12,092 bases of DNA, from positions 1-12,092 of the forward strand of contig JBAZOJ010000095.1 of NCBI GenBank assembly GCA_041648755.1, written 5' to 3'. Shown here in pieces: positions 6,873 to 12,092 of the stretch (position 1 is its first letter; every line of letters begins with the position of its first letter). The notes beneath the pieces were generated by a model. The model saw nothing but the letters and a program-made list of their open reading frames with translations, was not told where the DNA came from and did no database searches. Source of the stretch: JBAZOJ01 sp041648755. Lineage in GTDB: Bacteria > Planctomycetota > B143-G9. Both the position numbers and the translations under genes were made by a program.

Positions 6873-9440
6873 TCAGCCCGGCTTCTTCTCCCCGCCCAGC
6901 AATTCCTTCAGGTTATCCTCAGCCCACGTCAGCATGCGCTTCAGGTCAGCGCGGCCCGTGCGCGCAATCTCCGCGCGCAATTCCGCCCCGGCGGCCTTTG
7001 CATCGGCGGCGGCCCTTTCCCGATCACCAAGAGCCAGAATCACCTTTGCCCGCGCCATCCGGGCCCAGGCAAGGTCGCCCCGCAATTCAGCGCGACCGTT
7101 GTCGCGGACAAGCCGCTCCCGGATCTCTATCGCGCGCCCCAGCACTTCTTCTGCCAGCGTGTGTAAGCCCTTCTCGCTCAGGATGTTTGCCTTGTTGACG
7201 TAAACCAGCGAAAGCGCGTCTTCCAGTTCCGTGCGGCCTTCCTCGATCACCAATTGCTCAAACATCCTCGCTGCCCGGTCGTAAAGTTCCAGCGCCATGT
7301 CAACATCCGCGGCATTCGCCAGCGCGTTTGCCTTGTTCAGATAGGCGCGGCCGAGGTCCTTGCCCAACTCGAACCGGCCTTCCTGTGAGACAAGCCGCTC
7401 GTAAATCCCGATGGCGCGGTCGCAGGATTCGAGGGCCGCGTGCTTTTCCCCGGCGTTGCGGTGGGCAATTGCCGTGCCCACGTACGCCGCGGCCAAGTCA
7501 CCCGAGAGTTCCTGATGGTCGCGCTGCCCAACGAGCATCTCGTAGGTGTCTGTTGCACGCTTGTAGAACACGAGGGCGTTGGCGTAATCGCCAAGGCGCG
7601 TCAGAGTGTTCCCTTTGCTCAGGCAGATTCTGGCAAGTTCGGTATGGGCGTCGTTCTTATCGGCGCGCCGGGTTATCTCCTCGAAGATGCCGATTGCCTT
7701 GTCGAAGAAGGAAGACGCAGCGCTGAAATCTCCGAGCAGCCAGTAGATGGTTCCCTCCGAGGCGAACAACCGGCCAAGGTCCTGCGCCAAGGCCCAGTTG
7801 TCCTCGGCGAAGACAAGACGACTAAGCAATTGCTTGGCATTATCGTATTCCGCCAACGCCATTCTATACTCGCGCAACTGTTCGTGCGAATTGCCAAGGC
7901 TGATTTCGGCCCTTGCAAGGTCCACCGAGTCCTTTACGTCGCCCGTGGCTCTTGTCAACTGTCCGAAGGTTTCAATGGCCTTGCCAAGCAGCGGGATTGC
8001 TTCTCTGTGCCGGTCGTGGTCCTGCAACGCACTGGCCTTTTTCAGCAATGCGTCGCCAAGCTCACGCGGCAGGTCATGTGATTCCCCCTGATGCGCAAGG
8101 CGGCCAAGTATCTCGATGGCCATGTCGTACTGTTCAAGGGCGCCCGATATGTCTTCCAGGCTGCGAAGTAGAAGGGCCTTGTCCAGGCAGAGCAGGGAGA
8201 TGCGATGCTCCAGTTCGCCCCGACCGCTCGCGACAAGGTCCTCCATCAATCGATATGCTTCCTCGTAAGCGGCCATATCGGCTACTGCACGGGCGCGCCT
8301 GTACCCGAAGCGCGGAGGCCGTATCTTGGCTGCTTCCGAAGGATCTCTGCCGCTTTCCTTCAGCGCTTCTTCAAGCCAGCGGGTGGGGTCGGGCCAGGGG
8401 TACGGCCCGCGGCTTAGTGCAAGCGCTGCGACTTCCTGCGACTGGGTATCGGGGAACGGGGGGCGCGCTCGGGGATAGTCTTCTCCGAGAGTGTCCCGGT
8501 AACTCACAATCAGCGCGCGGGCGATCTCGTCCATGCTGTGCCAGCGTTCCATCGGGTTGATGCGCAGGCACTTTCTCAGTATCGCCGCAAGCCCTTCCGG
8601 CATCGGGCACTTGATTGTCTTTTCCCCGCCCCTCAGCATTTCCTCGAGGAAGCGCGGCGCTTCGAGCCCGCTCTTCCATCCGAGGTCTATCGTGAACATC
8701 TCCATCGTGGTTATTCCCCACGACCAGATGTCGGTTTTCCTAGTCAGGCGGTCCGCTTTTACCTGCTCCGGCGAGCAATAGGCCTCGGTCTGGCCGCGGC
8801 AGCTTACCGTGCTTGCCGGGACGACTTCGCTGGATACCCTGTCTCTGAGCAGGCGACGCGCGCGCGACAGGCCGAAATCAGTGATCTTGGCGTCGCCCTG
8901 CTTCGTAAGAAGTACGTTGGGCGGCTTGAAATCCTGATGAACAAGGCCCAGCCGGTGCAGCGTGGAGAGTCCCCAGGCGGTTTGGATGGCAATGTCGTGG
9001 ATGCGCACAAGCGCATTGCGAGATCCGTCCTTGAAGAGGTCACCGCGGTCCACCCAGTCTGCCAGCGAGCCGCCATCGACATACTCGGAGAAAATGAGCA
9101 ATTGTCCCCTGTACGTGCGGAAAAATCGGCAGGCGGTCAGGTTGGGGTGCTCCGGCAGGTCTATCCATACCTGAAGTTCCGCAAGGAAATCATGCCGAAT
9201 GCTCTCGTCGGATTCATCCTCGGCCAATCGCAGCGTCTTGACGGCGAACTTGACGCCGGTGGTGCGGCTGGAGAACAGCGACACATCGCCCATTCCGCCT
9301 TCGCCCAGCTTGCCAAGATAGACGTAGTCTTCAAGGACTACATCGCCCTTTTTCCACTTGAGGGAAGGGTGCGTCAGCCTGTCCGTGTGGCCGGACTTCG
9401 CTTTGGGCTTGCCGATGATTCCCGCGAGCCACTTCAGCAC
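6873..9440 (-). CDS. Hanks-type Ser/Thr protein kinase with nine 47-residue TPR-like repeats
   Basis: An 855-residue, probably cytoplasmic kinase. The catalytic domain is about 38-315: glycine loop GKLGEGGMG (43-51), ATP-anchoring Lys68, helix-C Glu88, catalytic loop HQDFKPPN (Asp170, Lys172, Asn175), DFG at 188-190, SPE at 223-225, DIWSWG at 237-242 and Arg299. The catalytic loop is HQD, not HRD. A proline-containing linker precedes nine repeats of exactly 47 residues filling 415-837, with a pattern like NKANAL...AL..YDRAI...E.L....GR.EL..DL, TPR-like but longer than the usual 34. No transmembrane helix is visible. I chose the GTG at 9438-9440 because GGAGG lies five bases upstream and MLKWLAGIIG follows; the open frame reaches an ATG at 9558-9560 but that extension lacks a Shine-Dalgarno and runs past the promoter. 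It probably regulates by phosphorylation with the repeats binding a partner; substrates are unknown. Confidence 0.93.
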   Translation of the reverse strand: MLKWLAGIIGKPKAKSGHTDRLTHPSLKWKKGDVVLEDYVYLGKLGEGGMGDVSLFSSRTTGVKFAVKTLRLAEDESDESIRHDFLAELQVWIDLPEHPNLTACRFFRTYRGQLLIFSEYVDGGSLADWVDRGDLFKDGSRNALVRIHDIAIQTAWGLSTLHRLGLVHQDFKPPNVLLTKQGDAKITDFGLSRARRLLRDRVSSEVVPASTVSCRGQTEAYCSPEQVKADRLTRKTDIWSWGITTMEMFTIDLGWKSGLEAPRFLEEMLRGGEKTIKCPMPEGLAAILRKCLRINPMERWHSMDEIARALIVSYRDTLGEDYPRARPPFPDTQSQEVAALALSRGPYPWPDPTRWLEEALKESGRDPSEAAKIRPPRFGYRRARAVADMAAYEEAYRLMEDLVASGRGELEHRISLLCLDKALLLRSLEDISGALEQYDMAIEILGRLAHQGESHDLPRELGDALLKKASALQDHDRHREAIPLLGKAIETFGQLTRATGDVKDSVDLARAEISLGNSHEQLREYRMALAEYDNAKQLLSRLVFAEDNWALAQDLGRLFASEGTIYWLLGDFSAASSFFDKAIGIFEEITRRADKNDAHTELARICLSKGNTLTRLGDYANALVFYKRATDTYEMLVGQRDHQELSGDLAAAYVGTAIAHRNAGEKHAALESCDRAIGIYERLVSQEGRFELGKDLGRAYLNKANALANAADVDMALELYDRAARMFEQLVIEEGRTELEDALSLVYVNKANILSEKGLHTLAEEVLGRAIEIRERLVRDNGRAELRGDLAWARMARAKVILALGDRERAAADAKAAGAELRAEIARTGRADLKRMLTWAEDNLKELLGGEKKPG

Positions 9441-9456
9441 GAAAACCTCCACTGAT

Positions 9457-9487
9457 ATTATATCCGGTAGGGCAAATCGCGCATCAA
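9457..9487 (-). promoter_or_regulatory. putative promoter of the kinase gene
   Basis: On the minus strand a perfect TATAAT (9457-9462) lies upstream of the GGAGG (9446-9450) and GTG start of the kinase. The best -35 candidate is TTGATG (9482-9487), four of six matches, with a long 19-base spacer. The predicted transcript would begin close to the Shine-Dalgarno. The -10 is good and the -35 weak. Confidence 0.4.
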
Positions 9488-9607
9488 AGCAGGGAAGAGA
9501 AGCACGAGCCAAGTAACACGAAGAAAGCCTTTTGCGAGGCCCGAGAAGAGTAAGCAACATGGGTTCGGAGGAAGCCGATACGAAGGAAGAGCCATTACCC
9601 CGGGAGC

Positions 9608-9642
9608 GCCAAGCTCTAGCTTGGCATCGGCCTGGAAGGCCG
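9608..9642. repeat. two adjacent perfect small hairpins
   Basis: GCCAAGCT-CT-AGCTTGGC (8-bp stem, 9608-9625) is followed three bases later by CGGCCT-GGA-AGGCCG (6-bp stem, 9628-9642). Neither has a T tract on either strand. They directly precede a GTAGGGGCA module and look like two further palindromic units of the same repeat mosaic. Confidence 0.7.
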
Positions 9643-9648
9643 TTCTTC

Positions 9649-9682
9649 GTAGGGGCATCCGCCTCAGGCGGACCACGTGCCC
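9649..9682. repeat. palindromic intergenic module, copy 4
   Basis: GTAGGGGCA is followed by the core TCCGCCT-C-AGGCGGA (7-bp perfect stem, 9658-9672), then CCACG and TGCCC. The tail TTGCCTG is shared with copy 2 at 4958-4981. Confidence 0.75.
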
Positions 9683-9843
9683 TTGCCTGAAACGGCGGTC
9701 GGAAACCACTACAAAGTCATCACGTCGGTGCGGTGAGGGCTGTAGGTCGGGTCGTCACAGGTAGTCTCGCTCAACGCGCCCGCCTAAGGCGATCCTCCTA
9801 AGGCGGACCCAAAGCGGCCTCGTTCGAGTCGATCTCGTTTAAC

Positions 9844-10122
9844 TCGGCTTGGCGGTCAATCTTCTTGCCGCTTCTTCTTCGTCACTGGCTGTTCTGCCCA
9901 GGCAAAGGTCCTGTTCGTGCATTTCGTGTGTTTCGTGGTAAATCTCTTCCTCTTTGGCCACGCAATTCGAATCGTTTTCTTGGCGAACCCTCCTGAGGCG
10001 GGTCTTCGGCTTGGCGGTTAATCTCCTTACCGCTTCTTCTTCGTCATTGGCTGTTTTGCCCGGGCAAGGTTTACTTGGCGGACTTGGCGGCTTGGCGGTT
10101 AATCCTCTTGCCGCTTTTTCCT
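9844..10122. repeat. three imperfect copies of a ~35-65-bp repeat
   Basis: Copies lie at 9844-9908, 10007-10069 and 10088-10122 (the last truncated). Each starts CGGCTTGGCGGT(C/T)AATC and continues to CCGCTTCTTCTTCGTCA in the full copies. Between copies 1 and 2, the minus strand reads ACCACGAAACACACGAAATG, wording of a kind common in degenerate intergenic repeats of environmental bacterial genomes. The minus-strand frame through the copies encodes two near-identical DEEEA(V/A)RRLTAKP segments, which reflect the DNA repeat rather than a protein family. Confidence 0.8.
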
Positions 10123-10130
10123 TGCGGCGT

Positions 10131-10159
10131 TTGACTTGCGCGCAGCAATTCAATATCAT
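10131..10159 (+). promoter_or_regulatory. putative promoter of the zinc-ribbon membrane protein gene
   Basis: TTGACT (10131-10136) and TATCAT (10154-10159) are separated by exactly 17 bases; each matches the sigma70 consensus at five of six positions. Transcription would start near 10166, immediately before the Shine-Dalgarno at 10166-10172. This position supports translation from 10180 rather than from the GTG at 10321. Confidence 0.55.
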
Positions 10160-10165
10160 TCCGCC

Positions 10166-10172
10166 GAGGAGG
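10166..10172 (+). promoter_or_regulatory. ribosome binding site that decides a CTG start
   Basis: GAGGAGG is a perfect anti-Shine-Dalgarno match, separated by seven bases from the CTG at 10180. There is no ATG, GTG or TTG in frame between the upstream stop (10132-10134) and the GTG at 10321, which itself lacks any Shine-Dalgarno. The CTG is therefore the best-supported start. Confidence 0.6.
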
Positions 10173-10179
10173 ACGCGTT

Positions 10180-11241
10180 CTGGACGAGGTTATTCGCTGT
10201 TGCTCTTTATGCGGCGCGCCCCTGACAAACGGGCAGGGGGATGATCCCGGCGGGCAGGCTCGGCTTTGCCCCGCGTGTGCAAGTGTCCCCGCTCAGACTG
10301 CCCCGAGCCCCACAGACAGTGTGGCGGGCGAAGCCAGTTCCGAAGTACCCGTGGCTCTGGAAGCGGACCCGGAAACCCCGGTCGCTCAACCTGACGGCAG
10401 TCTGCCCGGCCAGAGGATTACGGCGGTCGAGCGACTCAGGCAACGGCGCGCCAACCGGAGAAAATCGGCACCCGCAATGATTTTCTCGCCGTCGTTTATT
10501 GTGTCGGTACTTGTCATCGCGTTCGTCGTGGCGGCGTATTTCTCGCTTCGTGCCGAGGTGGACAAGCCAATTCACAAGAACGGGCTAAAGGCCAGATACC
10601 CGCGTGCGCAGCAACCGGTGACCGAATCGGAGAAGGACGATGCCGCGGACTATGCGATAAGGCAACTCGAGACCTATCTTGCCACAAATGGCCTGTCTTG
10701 GGTCAAGCGCCCTCAGAAGGCCGGGATCCTCGTGCGCAATATGTTCGAATACGAGGGCGAGACAGTTTCGCAGTGCCTTGCCGTTGCGGGCAGGTTCATG
10801 GAGACAGCGGATACCGAGCGCGGGTTCTTCATGGTGATCTATCTTTACGGTGAGGAGTACTGCCTGTGGGGCGACAACGCATTCCTGTGCGACTGGACTG
10901 AGCAGGACTTGCAGAATCCGCTTAAGCTGTGGCTCGTGGAGTCGGCGAAGCGCATCATAGCCAAAGAGCCCCAGGCGCCCAAGAACCTGGTATTCGAAGA
11001 TAACTCGAAATGGGGAGTACAGTTTGACAACGCCAATCCAAGGGTAACGTATTACGTTATGGGAATCGTCTCCACGTATGATGCCGCCGGTCTCAAGGTC
11101 AACACGCCGCGCACCCTGCGCCTTTGTTTCAACCCGACCGAGTGCAACTGGGAGGTTCGCGAACCCGACCCCGAGGTGCCTCTTGAGGACGGGCCGGATA
11201 TCGAGCCGGACAACTCGTTAATGATAGGGATTGTGGATTAG
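10180..11241 (+). CDS. zinc-ribbon, single-pass membrane protein of unknown function (CTG start)
   Basis: I start this gene at CTG 10180, giving 353 residues. The first 34 form a probable zinc ribbon, Cys8-x2-Cys11-Gly with Cys30-x2-Cys33 (SLCGAP and LCPACA), which a start at GTG 10321 would discard. A Pro/Ala/Asp-rich linker and a basic stretch (RLRQRRANRRK, about 86-95) lead into one hydrophobic helix at about 101-122. By the positive-inside rule the ribbon is cytoplasmic and residues 123-353 extracytoplasmic. The outer domain is unrecognised, with several Cys and Trp residues (EYCLWGDNAFLCDW) and an acidic C-terminus. It is divergent from the kinase gene and ends seven bases before the convergent SemiSWEET stop. 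A sensor or envelope role is only a guess from architecture. The gene is certain; the start is probable. Confidence 0.8.
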   Translation: MDEVIRCCSLCGAPLTNGQGDDPGGQARLCPACASVPAQTAPSPTDSVAGEASSEVPVALEADPETPVAQPDGSLPGQRITAVERLRQRRANRRKSAPAMIFSPSFIVSVLVIAFVVAAYFSLRAEVDKPIHKNGLKARYPRAQQPVTESEKDDAADYAIRQLETYLATNGLSWVKRPQKAGILVRNMFEYEGETVSQCLAVAGRFMETADTERGFFMVIYLYGEEYCLWGDNAFLCDWTEQDLQNPLKLWLVESAKRIIAKEPQAPKNLVFEDNSKWGVQFDNANPRVTYYVMGIVSTYDAAGLKVNTPRTLRLCFNPTECNWEVREPDPEVPLEDGPDIEPDNSLMIGIVD

Positions 11242-11248
11242 CCCGCCG

Positions 11249-11509
11249 CTAACCGTACTTGATCTTCATCCCCAGAACCGCCGCCACAAGCACCAATGTC
11301 AGAGCATTTGCCGCGATAACGGGCAGGTCGCTCCGCAGTATCCCGTACACGAGCCACAGTGAGATCCCCACCAGCATAACGATGTACATCGCCAGGGAGA
11401 TGTCCTTGGTCTCTTTGAGCCGCGCGGTGCGGATCACCTGGGGCAGAAAAGCCCCCGTCGTACCGGCGGCGGCGCAAAGTCCCAGCACAGTGATCAAATC
11501 GATTTCCAT
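11249..11509 (-). CDS. SemiSWEET sugar transporter (PQ-loop family)
   Basis: An 86-residue membrane protein with three predicted helices (about 5-25, 38-58, 63-82), the size of bacterial SemiSWEETs, which pair as dimers to move sugars passively across the inner membrane. The PQ hinge is at Pro23-Gln24 (FLPQVIRT). Trp52 and Asn68 are 16 apart, the spacing I recall for the sugar-pocket Trp48/Asn64 of the Leptospira protein, and Tyr55, Arg59 and Asp61 keep the same offset as its outer-gate residues. I chose the ATG at 11507-11509, with GGAAGG four bases upstream; the longer frame to 11581 adds a non-hydrophobic, atypical extension. Substrate is not predictable here. The gene is convergent with its left neighbour, and a terminator isolates it from the gene upstream, so it is probably monocistronic. 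Confidence 0.92.
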   Translation of the reverse strand: MEIDLITVLGLCAAAGTTGAFLPQVIRTARLKETKDISLAMYIVMLVGISLWLVYGILRSDLPVIAANALTLVLVAAVLGMKIKYG

Positions 11510-11618
11510 AATGCCTTCCGGTGAGTCTCTCGCGCCCTGACGCGTCGGGCCATAGGTTACCCGCCTTTGGGGCGGGCGCAAACAGGGGGGAAGGGGGCAG
11601 GAGTTCGTCGGGTGTCGT

Positions 11619-11666
11619 CCCCTTCGACCTCTTCGACAGGCTCCCGTTCGACAAGCTCAGGGCAAG
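11619..11666. repeat. dispersed TTCGACAAGCTCAGGG-type repeat
   Basis: CCCTTCGACC, TCTTCGACAGGCTC and CGTTCGACAAGCTCAGGGCA follow each other, with nested TTCGAC words. Translated on the minus strand it gives CPELVE-like peptides, a hallmark of spurious ORFs from this repeat type in environmental genomes. It lies between the SemiSWEET gene and the terminator. The rest of 11510-11792 shows only a small GC hairpin (11560-11576) and no gene. Confidence 0.65.
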
Positions 11667-11710
11667 CTCGCGATGCTCGCTCAGAGCAGGCTGTCGGCTG
11701 TCGGTGAAGC

Positions 11711-11740
11711 CAAAACAAAGGGGGCGGCAAACGCCGCCCC
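11711..11740 (-). terminator. intrinsic terminator of the right-edge gene
   Basis: On the minus strand, GGGGCGGC (11740-11733), loop GTTT and GCCGCCCC (11728-11721) form a perfect 8-bp GC-rich stem followed by CTTTGTTTTG. It lies 52 bases past the stop codon of the gene at 11793-12092, in the right orientation. The T tract is interrupted but adequate. Confidence 0.8.
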
Positions 11741-11792
11741 TTCAGATCAGCCAAAGCGAGTCTTATGACCGTTCGCTCTGGTGGAGTCTCTC

Positions 11793-12092
11793 CTATTGTT
11801 TCGGCACACAGGTGCGTTTGTTGTCCTTATCGATGCGGATGAGGAACTTGGCGACGCCAACGGACACCCCGAACTCCTTGGGCTCGGACCAGAGATCCAT
11901 ATGGGTGAAGCGCAGGTCGGCGCCCTTGCCGAGGGAATCCACGGCATCTTTCGGCAGGACTCCGGGCAGGAAGACGCAGCCGGGCGGAAGAGCATCATTC
12001 GGGACCGGGCCGTCGGGATTGTAGCACAGGTCATCGAGGCAGAAGAATGCGTCTTTGCCGATGAGTACGTTGTCCTTACCATAATACGAGTA
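11793..12092 (-). CDS. unrecognised protein, C-terminal 99 residues only
   Basis: A frame open from the right edge to TAG at 11793-11795. The visible peptide begins YSYYGKDNVLIGKDAFFCLD and ends KFLIRIDKDNKRTCVPKQ. It has four cysteines, no transmembrane helix and alternating strand-like segments, so a beta-rich, possibly secreted domain is plausible. I do not recognise the family. The composition, codon usage and a well-placed downstream terminator support it as real, more than the overlapping frames on either strand. A faint likeness of GKDAFFCLDDL here to GDNAFLCDW in the zinc-ribbon protein is too short to mean anything by itself. The 5' end lies outside the window. Confidence 0.75.
   Translation of the reverse strand, partial: YSYYGKDNVLIGKDAFFCLDDLCYNPDGPVPNDALPPGCVFLPGVLPKDAVDSLGKGADLRFTHMDLWSEPKEFGVSVGVAKFLIRIDKDNKRTCVPKQ

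Larger units (their letters stand above)
9441..10179. other. divergent intergenic region made largely of short repeats
   Basis: About 740 bases between the divergent kinase and zinc-ribbon genes. It carries both promoters at its ends. In between are small perfect hairpins (9608-9625, 9628-9642), a GTAGGGGCA module (9649-9682), repeated CGCCTAAGGCG/CCTAAGGCGG words (9780-9806) and a three-copy repeat (9844-10122). The minus-strand frame over 9839-10159 is repeat-derived and not called as a gene. Confidence 0.7.

Noticed and set aside
9441..9560. 40-residue N-terminal extension of the kinase to an ATG at 9560
   Set aside because: The GTG at 9440 has GGAGG at ideal spacing, and a TATAAT box lies inside the extension; the added residues look non-coding.
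9839..10159. 106-residue minus-strand ORF with internal repeats
   Set aside because: Explained by the three-copy DNA repeat and the ACCACGAAACACACG wording; it also overlaps the promoter of the zinc-ribbon gene.
10321..10323. GTG as the start of the membrane protein gene
   Set aside because: No Shine-Dalgarno, a ~155-base leader from the promoter, and loss of two clear CxxC knuckles encoded in frame upstream.
11521..12024. 167-residue plus-strand ORF, and a 111-residue minus-strand ORF at 11747-12082
   Set aside because: Both have low-complexity Ser/Arg/Pro-rich shadow composition; the minus-strand frame ending at 11793, followed by a terminator, is the better reading.

Overview
The window looks like chromosomal DNA of an uncultured, moderately GC-rich bacterium. 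Genes are separated by stretches full of short palindromic and tandem repeats. The mix (a Hanks-type kinase with a long helical-repeat tail, an RCC1 beta-propeller lipoprotein, a SemiSWEET, a zinc-ribbon membrane protein and a CPS1/CAD-like CarAB) would suit a PVC/Planctomycetota-like or similar candidate-phylum bacterium. That placement is inference with low confidence. No phage, transposase, CRISPR array, tRNA or rRNA is visible.

Left (1-4747, minus strand): a possible gene start runs off the left edge (1-92). A repeat-bearing gap follows, then the pyrimidine/arginine pair carB (426-3617) and carA (3614-4747), translationally coupled by an ATGA overlap. Together they make carbamoyl phosphate. 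A TTGACA promoter sits almost on the carA start codon.

Middle (4748-9440, minus strand): a 572-base gap holds a 7-bp tandem repeat and a ~172-bp duplicated block. Next come an RCC1 seven-bladed lipoprotein gene (5320-6753) and, 119 bases upstream of it, an 855-residue kinase gene (6873-9440) whose C-terminal half is nine repeats of exactly 47 residues. These two are probably one transcription unit, but a functional link is unproven.

Right (9441-12092): a ~740-base divergent intergenic region consists largely of modular repeats. On the plus strand lies a membrane protein gene whose best-supported start is a CTG at 10180 behind a good promoter and a perfect Shine-Dalgarno; this start adds an N-terminal zinc ribbon. 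It converges on a minus-strand SemiSWEET sugar transporter gene (11249-11509). A dispersed repeat, an intrinsic terminator and the 3' end of an unrecognised gene (11793-12092, minus) close the window.

The points most worth a second look are the CTG-started zinc-ribbon protein, the strict 47-residue kinase repeat, the intergenic repeat family whose constant arms hold interchangeable palindromic cores, and three promoters set unusually close to their start codons.
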